A stretch of 64,000 nucleotides of DNA from Petunia secreta (taxonomy: Eukaryota; Streptophyta; Magnoliopsida; Solanales; Solanaceae): positions 18,184,001 to 18,248,000 of the forward strand of contig JARKIP010000017.1 of the NCBI GenBank assembly GCA_029990175.1, read 5' to 3'. The position numbers and the translations under genes are program-made. Positions 54,543 to 64,000 of the stretch are shown here, in pieces. The notes below the pieces were generated by a model that saw nothing but the letters and a program-made list of their open reading frames with translations, was not told where the DNA came from and did no database searches. Positions within the stretch are counted from its first letter, which is position 1. Every line of letters begins with the position of its first letter.

Positions 54543-56831
54543 TGAAACGACCTCGATTAGTCGTTTCGGAAGTTAGGACTTCGATTGGCGTGTCGATAAT
54601 TTTAAAATATTCATAATGTCCATTAGGACCTGTCTGTAAAATTTGAGCTAAATCAGACCTCGTTTGGTAGGCATCGAAAAAAGGTTTAAGTTTTTATTGT
54701 CGATAAAGATTAAAAAGAGATTTCGAGCTCGGTTTTGGAAAATGAACTCCGATTCGAAATCCGAAAGCGCCGTTTCGTTCGTATGATTATTTGTGACTTT
54801 TTTTATTTTTCGAAAGTGAATTTCGATGTTGTTCGGCTAGTTTCTGCGAAAATGCCGAAAGTTAAATAATTTGATCTTTTTTCATTTAATTTGCATATTG
54901 AGTTTCGGGAGTCCGATTTGAGATCCACCTTAGCGAGTATGTTACATATATTTTGTATAACTTGTATGCAAAAGTTGGAATTATTTTGAATATCGTAGGG
55001 TACCGTTTTAATGTTCGTTAAAAAAATTATAAAAGAAAAGAAAAAAAGGAAAAGAAAGAAAGAAATAAAATGTTAGGCGGTGGGTCCTTAGCTAAGGACG
55101 ATGCAGTAGTATGTATGAATAGAAGCAAAACGAGCAAAATGAACAGAAACAGAGATGACACAACGAAAAAATGCAAGAAAATGAGAAAAGAGTCGGAGAA
55201 AAAATAGAATTTTTACCCCGAAACATTCAGGTAATGATGTTAATGCATTATTTTAGTTTATTACGTGTGTTTGAATATATTTTGACGGTAAAAATTGAGA
55301 TATTAGACATCGTTTTAATAAGTTCAATTAATAGTTTAAAGGGTCAATTGGACCCCGATAGTGGAATTGATTATATATTCGTATTCAATGAGTTATGGGC
55401 AACATATAAATATAATTTATTTAGGATTTGGTTATGTGACCTTAAACCCTGTGCATAGGCCTGGCCTGTGTATTGCATATGCGAATAGGGTATCAGGTTC
55501 CTAACCGGATTACCCTAAGATATGGGGAATGAAGCCTTTTAGCCTTATTTGATATAATTTTCTTTTATTAAATACAACAGGATCGTTTGGCAGTGAATCC
55601 AAAGGATAAAGCGGTTGTTGAGTAACTGTGCTAACTTTGTAACAAGGTAATTGTTTATATCCATTTCTTTGGAGGCACCTGGCCTCGTGGATTTTCTACC
55701 ACGTGTTCCTTACATGTGTAGCTGCCGATAGGCTTACTCATTACGCCTTAGCTTTGGATTTACATTGTATATTATATGTTATGTCATGTTGTTGGTATTG
55801 CATTTAGGATCTGAGCATTGTACTCTGGTTGTGAGTTGGCATCTACTTCGCGGCTGTCGATGAGAGTCCCGCGCCGGTGAAGGGTTATTATTGCATCACA
55901 TTGCATTCATATGCATTATATGTCATTTATATGCATTACATTGCATATCATATTGGGTGCAGGAGTATTCCGCCCCAGGAGAGTGCAGGAGTATTCCGCC
56001 TCTGGTTTATATTATATCGGGTGCAGGAGAATTCCGCCCCAGGAGCAGGAGTATACTGCTCCAGTTGGTTATCAGATTGGATTCCCCTCGAATGCAGGAG
56101 TATTTCGCTTCGGGATGGGATTACGGGCATATGTGACCGTTTGCATCATATTTCATTTCATTTCATTTCATTTTATACTATTGTGTAAACTTGTGGTACA
56201 TAACTACTGTTATGCTTATACGTGCATTGTTTATTTGTTGATATGTTTCTTGCTCATATTCCTGGTTGAGTTTATGGTTTCATACGTGTTTTCGGTTATT
56301 ATTTGGCTCTGCCTTTTTATAATTTAAATAAGAGAAATTTGGTTTATATGTTTCTTCTCCCTGGCTAGTTTGCCCCACTTATTGAGTCCTTTTGACTCAC
56401 CCTTCTTTGTTATTTGTTTTTGTCTATCTATTTCGTTTCGGCAGGTTCGCTCCAGGATTGAGTTTGCCACGTTGTTCAGGAGCGAAGACGACTTCAGCTG
56501 TCAGGGTGAGCCAGCTTTTATTCCGAATGGCCACCAGTTTTTTGTTTATTATTTCAGTTGCATTTTGCTCCCTTCAGGTGGTATTTGTCTTCTTCTGTAC
56601 TCTTAGATGTCTAGTCTGGATAGCCCTAAACCTAGTATGTTGGGTAGTCAGCTGTAATTTCGTTTGTATGGCTTAGAAGTATCAGTATGTATGTGTTTTT
56701 TCCAAGTCTTGTTCTTATTTATGAATTGAATTATATTTATTTTCCTAATTTAATTGGTAAGGGTTTGCCCGACGGGTCTAGGGGAGGATGTCGGGTGCCC
56801 GCACGGCCTAGCCGGATTTCGGGTTGTGTCA
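54543..56831 (+). repeat. 3' LTR of the old chromovirus
   Basis: 2289 bp, TGAAACGACCTCGATTAGTC to GTTGTGTCA. It is about 100 bp shorter than the 5' LTR, mainly through indels near 55000-55150, 56150 and 56350. Confidence 0.88.
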
Positions 56832-56836
56832 TCTGT

Positions 56837-57404
56837 CTACTCGAAGCTCTTGTTTTTCTTCAAGATATTGAAGAACTGATGACACCTCTCGAAAGATCGC
56901 AAGATAAAGCGGCTGAGCGTGCCTATCCGGTCGTTGAGTTTTTTCACCTCCACCTCACTCTTCAAGACTTTTGGTATGGCCTCGATTGCTTCAATTTTCA
57001 CTGGATTCGCTTCTATGGCCCTGTTGGAGACAATGAACCTAAGAAACATCCCGAAGGGTACACCAAAGGCACACTTCTCTGGGTTGAGCTTCATACCGAA
57101 CTTGTCCAAGATGTCGAATGCTATATCCAGATGACTGATGTGGCCCTTTGCGAAATTCTGATTTGACCAGCTTGTCATCGATATAATCCTTCATGGTCTT
57201 ACCTATATTCTCCTTAAACATCAAGTTCACTAATCTCTGATAGGTTGCTCATGCATTCTTCAAACCGATAGGCATCACCCTATAACAATAAGTCCCTCTG
57301 TCCATGATAAAAGAAGTCTTCTCTTGATTATCCGGATTCATAAAGATCTGATTGTACCCCGAGTATGCATCCAAAAAACTGAGAGCCTCATGATTGTCCC
57401 CTGG
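56837..57404 (-). pseudogene. Reverse transcriptase remnant of the minus-strand Tat element
   Basis: The minus strand reads SFLDAYSGYNQIFMNPDNQE and DRGTYCYRVMPIGLKNA, then after breaks KLNPEKCAFGV and IEANPVKIEAI, the palm and thumb of Tat-lineage RT. The YxDD region is degraded (DDKLVKSEF remains). It joins the RNase H part at 48079 across the inserted chromovirus. Confidence 0.82.
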
Positions 57405-57448
57405 ACTCGTATCCCCATAATAGTAGGTGACTTTTTTTTGCCCACACA
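57405..57448 (-). repeat. 44-bp stub of the Tat 5' LTR fused to RT
   Basis: On the minus strand it starts TGTGTGGGCAAAAAAAAGTC and contains GGGGATACGAGTCCAG, the first bases of the LTR also seen at 33568-33613, then passes directly into the RT frame. A deletion removed the rest of the LTR, gag, protease and the start of RT. Confidence 0.7.
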
Positions 57449-57650
57449 TTTTTTAAAGTTGACTAGCAATTTCTAACTGGCTAATCTATTCGAAAAATAC
57501 GTTCGAGTGTTAAATTACTAAGGATATAGAAAGATTCACTCTATAGTTAATTTAAATAGATAAATAACTTTAAATTTTTATAATCAAAGACTATAATTAA
57601 TTATATATTCTTATTAATTAAATTAAATTTTAAAAAGTAGAATAAAAAGC
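57449..57650. repeat. Right part of the interrupted Harbinger-like element
   Basis: GAGTGTTAAATTAC, an AAGGACATAAAAGACTCACT-like part and the A/T-rich run after it align with 22035-22145 of the element at 21856. It continues the left part at 33013-33146. The right end is not located. Confidence 0.55.
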
Positions 57651-57931
57651 ACAAAAATAATCTTAATCAATATTAACATAATTAAATCAACATAATAATA
57701 CTTGAATAAATTATTGCAAGATGATGAATATATAACAGAACATCATTTAATAAATATGAAAAATCCACCCTTAAAATCATTACATATGTTAGAAGTACAC
57801 CTTAAAAATAAGAAGTACTCCATCTCTTATACATAAAGAGAGTTTACAATAATATCATCCTTAATCTTATTACGTAAAACCTCCGTAACATTACTCTAGA
57901 AGAATTGCTTTGTATTTCTGCATGAATGCCA

Positions 57932-58146
57932 TAATGAAGGTTATTATAGTTATTATTGTAAATAAGATTTATTTTATGTAAATTATATAGTCTAGACCAA
58001 ATATATATTGGGCCAAGCCCATTAGAAGTGACTTAGGGAGTAAGTTAGGTTTTTAGTTTTACACTTGTATATATAGGCTTATTCATTAATGAAAAAGGTG
58101 AGAAGTTCTTCACCCAAATTTGTGTCTTGCTTTATCAATTTTAACA
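57932..58146 (+). mobile_element. Short copia-like solo LTR, TSD TGCCA
   Basis: 215 bp bounded by TGCCA on both sides (57927-57931 and 58147-58151), ending TTTTAACA. It contains ACTTGTATATATAGGC, a likely TATA box, then CATTAATGAAAAAGG and CTTCACCC as in plant copia R-U5 regions. The first bases are TA where TG is expected. The orientation follows the TATA box. Confidence 0.65.
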
Positions 58147-58151
58147 TGCCA

Positions 58152-61100
58152 GAAGGCTAAATCTTCTTCCTCAAGCGCTAGCAAAATTTCATCATTGGAT
58201 TTCCCTATCGTGTCACTTTGTCCAATTTAAATTGCATAAGAAATAGACAAATAATAATTTTTTTTTCCTTTATTAGTTAGTACAACAAGAACTTTGAAGT
58301 GTATATTTGACGAGTAAAGAAACGGAAAAACAACAATAGAATATTCATAAAATATACTATTTAACCTAAAAACTTGACTTAGTAAATTAACTAATTAAAT
58401 TTATTTATTAGTCCACATAAAATATAATTGTATCAAGATTTATACAAAAATTACAAGAAAATCGTTATAATTATATAGCAACTCAAAGCAAACAAACAAA
58501 AAAAACGTATCTGCATGCCCGAAGGACTCAGCTTCTATCTAGAGAGTTTAGTAATGTAAAAATAAGTAAATCAATCAAAATCTCTACATATTAATAAGCG
58601 GGAGTTGAGGACGAACATGTGCTTTACAATTTGTACCTCCCACATCACTTACAATACCTTATTCCTTTTTATACCCTTCTTCTTTTGTATAATTTCTTTT
58701 GTATGCCATGACTTTTACACGTGTCTAATACACTTTATGCCACTTGTGCTACACTTCTAAACTGTAATTGCCACCTTTTTATCTACCTCTTCTTGGTGAC
58801 AATACCAATATTATTTATGTATGACACAATGGGAACACTTCCATTTTTATTTCTATATCCCAAATGAAGAACGGAGCTATCAGAAGCAGGAAATGAGAAG
58901 CTGATGAATTCACTATCCGTAGCCTTTCAGTCAGGTCAAATTCTACTTCCTCTTCGATCTCTTGTTCCAACTATCCTCGATAATTAGCATAAGATTTTCA
59001 AATTTAGGATTTTTTTTTCTAAAGGAGTATATTTACATGCACGATTCTTAGTGTTAGGGTGCTAAAGTTTTAGAAAATAACAAGCTTGATAGAATATCTA
59101 TAGAAACCACTTTCCCCTGAATTTGATATTCCACTTGATGAAGATATACCTCCATAGGAAAGTAAGGCATGCCTTACATAAACATTGATTTTCTTATTTG
59201 GTTATAATATTTTTGTTAGTTTCATAGTACTTAGGAAGGTGGATCTCAAACAGCGGGATACTTATTCTTATTTCTATTTTCTTTCTTCTAACAAATTTGT
59301 GTAATATGTCGTTGATTGTGGATGCACAGGTTTATAGAAGGTGTAGTTGATAATATGTGTGAAACAAGTGAATGGGGCAAATTTTCTATGTAATATGTCA
59401 TTGATTCTACAAACATAAAGGTTACCAGTTTATCTAACTTAACTTGAAGCTTCAACTATTTCTTTGCCTAATGCATTTTACTCGGCTCGGTGAACAATGA
59501 TTCCAATAGTGATTTCTAAAGCATTTTTATTTTTGTAGTATGTATACTGAAACTAGTGTGTAGTAATAAAAAGAAGTACTGTGAGATAAGTGTCTGGCAT
59601 TCCCAAGTGTTAACGTTAACAAAATGGAGTGAAGAAGACTGTCATACTAACGGATTGAATATGACTTACAAAATGCAATTGACCAGGGCAATATTAGTAC
59701 CGCTGATGATATGATGTGTCTAAAAATCAAGACTTACTGATCATATACCATCGCATAACCCGTCAAAGTTAGAAAACTTATGTATAAGCATCGGTTATTT
59801 CATTAACAACATTATTTTCTATTGTTAAAATAACGCTTGAAGTTATAGAAATAGATTAGAAAAAACTGTATACAAATAATGATAGGTTACTTTAAATAAA
59901 AAGATTCGAGAACTTTTCATTTGTAAAAGGGGTGATTTTCATAATTACAATTGTGTTACAGTTATTAGCTCTTTATTTCTTCATTTTAAACTTGAAAAGG
60001 TTGGATTTTTTTTTCTCAAGCATGTTATCTGATAATCATAATTTTTTCACGGGATTCCAAGTATCAAAGTACATGTTTATCTGCTTTACCTGATTTAAGG
60101 AACTTAATAAAAAAGATATCAAGATTAGATTAGAGGACGTTTGCTAAATCTGCTTGGGTTGCTCTTTGTCAGCTATAGTTAATTCTATTCATAAATTTTT
60201 CTGATGTGTTTTTGAGTAAAGGAATAGAATGACTTAATTTGGTTAGACTGATTAATATTAATTAATATGTATTTCTTATATCTATCTTGGCAGATTCTAA
60301 GGACTCGTGGCCTTGTCTGTGATGTATTGCTTCGAGACTTACAGTGAGCAAAGCAATTATACCACATTCTAAATATGTTCCTGCTTCAGTTCGTTGAAAT
60401 TTATTCAAATAGAACTAAATAGGCAAGATGAGAAATAAATACATATAGAATGTGTTGACTTCTCATTTAACTTCTTTATAGTTTTGATACACGGATATGG
60501 TTATGTGATTGTGCATAAATGGAATCCTTAGATAGGAAGTCATTAATTATCTTTCCAACTTCTAGATGCATTGAGGTCATTTTATTTTAATGGATTGATT
60601 ATGTCGAACAAAAAATTCTTGAATGAGTTTGCATTGGAGGTTCAAGAAGAATATAAGAAAATATTATTTTTTCTTTTTACCCCTGGTTCTTGTTTATTCT
60701 TTAAATTTTCTTTTGGTATAGAAATAAGTGGCTCAAGGGTGCTGTTAAAAAGAAAAGAACAATGTGGTGCATGTTATACTAGAGATTCATTATATTAAAT
60801 TTCTGCCGATATGATGCACTATGGATGTCTTTGTTGTTGAATGATTTTATTTTCAAACAACTATTTTATTTTCCAAAAATTGATATAGCTTGAAGTTAAG
60901 GAAAACTTTTCACTAAAGATAGTAATGAAGCTTTCATATGTTTGGAAGTCCAAAGTATGAGGTAGTTTGGTTTAGCAGAGAGCTCCCATGCTAAATAACA
61001 TATGTCCAACCATGATTTTGTCAGGTTCTTGAATTGTCTAGCCATCGGGGACAGTTCTAACTGTTAATAATGTGATACTCCTCAGCATATGCAATTTGAC

Positions 61101-61675
61101 TTCTTTATTGTGCAATATGGAGTTCAATTTGTGAGGCAATTTGGTGTAGTAGGCAATTTTGATCAGTTATAATGTATCCAACTCTTGTTTTGTGATGTAA
61201 CTGATGACGTTTATATATTGTTTAATGATATAGTTGCAATCCCAAATGTGAGATTGTTATAGCAGGCTATTCGAAAAGGAACAATTCTGCAGCTTCCACT
61301 TTGTTATGATTTTTATCAGTTCCAAGTATAAATTAAAGAACATGAGTTGAACTGATGTCTCTTCCAATTCAACTCTTGCTTTTGAGTTTCATTTGCATCC
61401 AACAAAAGCAGGGGCAGCTTTCTTCTAGTATATCAAAAAGAGATAGTATTCTTATTATTTTTTAGTAATACAAATGGTAGTGATAATTTTCAGATGACCG
61501 ATATGAAATGATATTCTTATTATTTTGTAGTAATACAAATAGTGATAATTTTCAGATGACCGACTTGAAAGGAAATTCGTGGTCTATATAGTAATTGTGG
61601 GCATTAATGGCATACATTTAATGAGAATTTGTATTTATTTTCTCTAACAGTTAGAGCTATAATTATGTAAATAAA
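58152..61675. other. A/T-rich intergenic stretch without a supported gene
   Basis: Only short frames without known domains (60185-60367 minus, 60571-60798 plus). A possible 5'ss-like CAG|GTCAAA near 58935 has no coding context. No RNA gene was recognised. Confidence 0.45.
61447..61575 (+). repeat. Tandem duplication of about 64 bp
   Basis: TATTCTTATTATTTTTTAGT, AATACAAAT, AGTGATAATTTTCAGATGAC and CGA occur twice in a row with small changes, the second copy lacking a GGT insertion. Confidence 0.82.
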
Positions 61676-62096
61676 GGCAGAATACATGTTTTACCCACTG
61701 AACTTTACACGAAATCCCGCTGACACACTTATTCTTTTCGGGCAAACTTTGACATACTAAAGTTTTAAAAAGTGTAACTATTACACACTACTTTGACCCA
61801 GGTACCCGAGACTGTGCAACAACATAGCCAAGCGCATGAAGCCTTCATTAAAACCCACATCAGCTATATCTAACGGTCCAAACAGCTAAAATTAACGGCT
61901 TTATTCCACCTTTTTAATAAATTGGGTCTCCTTCTTCCCCCAATCAAACCAAACCTTCCATTACCAAAATTTGAGCTTTTGCAAAATTATTGTCCAAATC
62001 TTGCTACATTTTCCCTTATATCTTTTCCTCTTCTCTTTAGAACACTTATTTCTAATATTTGTGCACTAAATTTCTACATTTAGAGTTTGAAAAAGA

Positions 62097-62512
62097 ATGA
62101 CTAATTTTTTGAATTTTTGTCGTTGCGGTGATGAAGTGGTTTTAACAACGTCATGGACTACCGACAATCCTGGTCGACGCTTCTATGCTTGTAAAAACTA
62201 TAGGGTAATTGTCTAACTCATTTATTTATGGATCAAATAATATTGGTTTTTAAGATTTTTTTTGTTTGTTTGTTCTTGAAGAACAATGGCTTCACAGATT
62301 GTAACTACTTTGCATGGTGTGATCCTCCAACTCCAGAGAATCAAAAAAAGATTATTTTGGGACTGCTAAAAAAGAAGCGGGAGTTAGATGCACTGTTGAA
62401 GGAAAATGAAAAGCAAAAAAATTGGAAGAGATTGTGTCTACTTATTGCATGTTTGATTATGATCAAAGTGTTGTTTTTTGGCAAATCAAAAAGCTGTTGC
62501 TACTTAATTTAA
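62097..62512 (+). CDS. GRF-type zinc-finger protein with coiled coil and C-terminal hydrophobic segment
   Basis: Two exons, 62097-62204 and 62282-62512, joined at AGG|GTAATT and TTGAAG|AAC in phase 0, give 112 residues. The GRF zinc finger spans residues 8-50: CRCG (8-11), TSWT (18-21), NPGRRFYAC (24-32), Cys43 and FAWCD (46-50). Residues 56-86 are a Lys/Glu/Leu-rich coiled coil and 87-102 a hydrophobic stretch (LCLLIACLIMIKVLFF) like a membrane anchor. GRF fingers bind nucleic acid in several families. Small plant proteins of this build are common near Mutator-like transposons, as here, where a transposase gene converges on it about 450 bp away. Whether it belongs to the element or was captured is open. 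Confidence 0.8.
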
Positions 62513-62744
62513 TGGTCTTTATGTATTAGTCATTTTAATGTCTTCCAGTAAGCTTGTTTATCAATGAAGTTGTTTATCAATGAAGGTTGTTTATCAATGA
62601 AAGCATGAAGGTTGTTATTAGCTTGTCTCTTTGGTTCCATGATGTGCCTAACCATGTAGCGAACAACTTAATGCAACACAACTAGGAATTGAATTGGAAC
62701 AAAAATATAAGACATGATAACACTAAATTCATAGATAATCAAAA

Positions 62745-62885
62745 GAGGTGTTCATATATAAATGACACCAATGAATCTAACAAAAAAGGGTGTTCATACA
62801 CACCAAATAACTTAACAAGAAATGGTGTTGTAGACACCACCAAGATTAACAAAAAATGGTGTTCATACAAAAACACCAAATATTA
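62745..62885 (+). repeat. Degenerate GGTGTTCATA repeats
   Basis: AAAAAGGGTGTTCATACAC-like units occur four times at about 45-bp spacing, several with inverted GTGTT and AACAC, between the two convergent genes. Confidence 0.65.
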
Positions 62886-62966
62886 CCAAATAAGTCTAAG
62901 TGGATGAAACCACTATTTGTTCATATAAACTAGTCACTAACAAACATAAAGGATAATCTTGGATAC

Positions 62967-63150
62967 TTAAGTAGAACTTCCTTGACTTCGATTGGGCTGT
63001 GATGAAGCAGCTCTTTGTAGTGCTTTCCTAGTGATAGCTGGACTTCCATTCCACCTCAGCCACCTCTTTTCTGGTTTGTATGCACACTCCTTGAATGAAG
63101 CAGATGATGTCAAGCCACCAGTATCAATGACTCTAGCATTACCAGAACCA
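62967..63150 (-). CDS. Mutator-like transposase, last exon
   Basis: The minus strand begins after TTTTGCATAG and encodes GNARVIDTGGLTSSASFKEC, AYKPEKRWLRWNG and AITRKALQ, then a stop at 62967. MuDR-type transposases of plants end with a similar KP.KG..W.G...IT...L pattern. The phase at the splice junction agrees with the upstream zinc-finger frame but not with the Gly-rich frame before it, so an odd number of frameshifts lies in the preceding exon. Confidence 0.6.
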
Positions 63151-63237
63151 CTATGCAAAATTTAACAGTCTGTCATTTCCAAAAAATATTAAACACATAA
63201 ACAACCATTTGTGCAAAAATAAACAGTTAGTACTTAC

Positions 63238-64000
63238 AGAAAAAGAAGTGAAACCATTGCTTGCTTGGAAAAGTCCAATGCCATTCCTTCCCCTGCCTCT
63301 TGCAGCACCCCTGCCTGTTGCAGAACTGCCTCCTTCACTAGAACTTCCTACTCCACTAACATTTATACTAGAACCCCTTCCATCATCCCTTCCCTTTCCA
63401 GCACCCCTACCCCTAACACCTGGACTGCCTGTTCCACCAACATTTGTACCAGAACCCATTCCAGCACCCCTGCCTCTTCCAGCACCCCTAACACTTGAAC
63501 TGTTTGCATCATCAGAACTGCCTGGGACACCACTATCAGTTCTAGCCTTCTAGGGGCTCTAGGACAACCTCTTTTGTTGTGCCCATACTTTTTACAGTTA
63601 GAGCATGACACTTCCTGCCCTTTCCTAGACAGTTTCCCAGCCTTAGGATGTTCAGTCTCCTCTCTTCTTCTTTTCTTCTGAGGCCTACCAGGCATCTTTC
63701 TTATTAGTGGAGGCTCAACATGGGGATTGTTGGTGGGTGGCCACATGGCCATGTTGTTCATAGGCTAGATAAAGGTAGAGTAGGACTTCAGGTAGGTATC
63801 CCTTCTATACCACTTAGAAACATACTCTTTTGGGTCTTCATTTATGTGGTGCATTGCTGTAATTGCATGGGCACAGGAAATGCCCTTCAAGTTCCATGCC
63901 CTACAACTGCAAGTCATGTCACTAAACTTGACAGTGTGGGTGAACTTATCATATACCACCTCATATCCTCTATCCCCATTCCACCTCAAGTCACACTTCA
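63238..64000 (-). pseudogene. Mutator-like transposase, C-terminal exon, broken and cut by the window end
   Basis: The exon ends at a good donor (TTTTCT|GTAAGTACT on the minus strand). It encodes the SWIM zinc finger CSCRAWNLKGISCAHA (63867-63911), which follows the catalytic domain in MuDR transposases, then WPPTNNPHVEPPLIRKMPGR and a CX2CX4HX4C knuckle (63564-63605), then a Gly/Arg-rich tail. Two defects are visible: an in-frame TAG at 63765-63767 just after the SWIM region, and a frameshift near 63550 where the reading passes to the Gly-rich frame. The catalytic domain lies outside the window. Transposase of this type cuts and moves Mutator-like elements. Confidence 0.78.

Larger units (their letters stand above)
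48080..56831 (+). mobile_element. Old, decayed chromovirus with both LTRs, TSD TCTGT
   Basis: Related LTRs at 48080-50466 and 54543-56831 share most of their sequence but differ by many substitutions and indels. TCTGT stands on both sides (48075-48079 and 56832-56836). PBS and purine tract are present. The interior has gag and pol traces full of stops. It separates the RT and RNase H parts of the minus-strand Tat element, which match up across it. Confidence 0.9.
33147..57448 (-). mobile_element. Minus-strand Tat-lineage gypsy element, interrupted twice, TSD TTTTT
   Basis: In minus-strand order: a 44-bp stub of the 5' LTR (57448-57405), RT remnants (57404-56837), then after the chromovirus at 48080-56831 the RNase H and integrase remnants (48079-46128). 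A 3' non-coding part follows to 45384, resumed at 35079 after the second chromovirus, and then the 3' LTR (33613-33147). TTTTT adjoins both outer ends (33142-33146 and 57449-57453), and the flanks together match one Harbinger-like repeat. Gag, protease and most of the 5' LTR are deleted. The archaeal-type RNase H reading TDGASNVKG fits the Tat lineage. Confidence 0.72.
61676..64000. mobile_element. Mutator-like element, left part, continuing past the window
   Basis: A terminus-like GGCAGAATACATGTTTTACC at 61676 followed by CACTGAACTTTACACG resembles the TIRs of plant Mutator-like elements (a tract with ATACATAA and CCCTGAACTT motifs). Inside lie a GRF zinc-finger gene on the plus strand and, on the minus strand, the 3' end of a MuDR-type transposase gene. 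The other TIR is not in the window. GTAAATAAA (61667-61675) is the candidate 9-bp target site. Confidence 0.6.

Overview
The window looks like nuclear DNA of a dicot plant, most likely Solanaceae. It has stacked Ty3/gypsy elements of the Tat/Ogre and chromovirus lineages, a Solanaceae TS-type SINE tail, Stowaway, hAT, Harbinger-like and Mutator-like elements, and transferred organelle DNA. Host genes are sparse. Only two spliced genes can be supported from end to end, a 271-residue plant protein and a 112-residue GRF zinc-finger protein. A Mutator-like transposase gene runs off the right edge. All calls come from reading the sequence; no database search was possible.

Layout. (A) 1-21665: one very large Tat/Ogre-type element on the plus strand, entered inside its 5' LTR. 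It holds a primer-binding site, a long leader interrupted by about 5.3 kb of scrambled plastid and mitochondrial fragments (about 1525-6800), a gag remnant (7731-8774), a solo LTR of another family with ACTTG target duplications (9150-11619), a 3' segment of minisatellites containing a 1.04-kb hAT-type insertion (14663-15701), and a 4.27-kb 3' LTR (17400-21665). No pol was found. (B) 21666-24606: pieces of another LTR split by a 1.96-kb Harbinger-like element that itself carries a SINE fragment, then a shorter relative. (C) 25354-26717: a three-exon gene with a Stowaway MITE in intron 1, followed by a decayed LINE tail (28035-28950) and unremarkable DNA. (D) 32115-32630: a perfect 70-bp duplication and a cluster of long hairpins.

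(E) 33013-57650: a nest. A Harbinger-like repeat was hit by a minus-strand Tat element (33147-57448, TSD TTTTT). That element was hit by an old chromovirus (48080-56831, TSD TCTGT) and by a young chromovirus (35080-45383, TSD GAGGG). The young one keeps both LTRs, PBS, PPT and a complete gag-pol frame broken by one TAG codon. (F) 57932-58146: a 215-bp copia-like solo LTR. (G) 61676-64000: the left part of a Mutator-like element with the GRF gene and the 3' end of its transposase gene in convergent orientation.

How the parts relate: most of the sequence is retroelement machinery (gag, protease, RT, RNase H, integrase, chromodomain) at different stages of decay. Target-site duplications and interrupted repeats give the order of insertion. 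The points most worth a second look are the organelle mosaic inside a pol-less Tat element, its in-frame minisatellites, the promoter-like unit antisense to the minus-strand Tat element, the hairpin cluster, and the GRF gene paired with a Mutator transposase.
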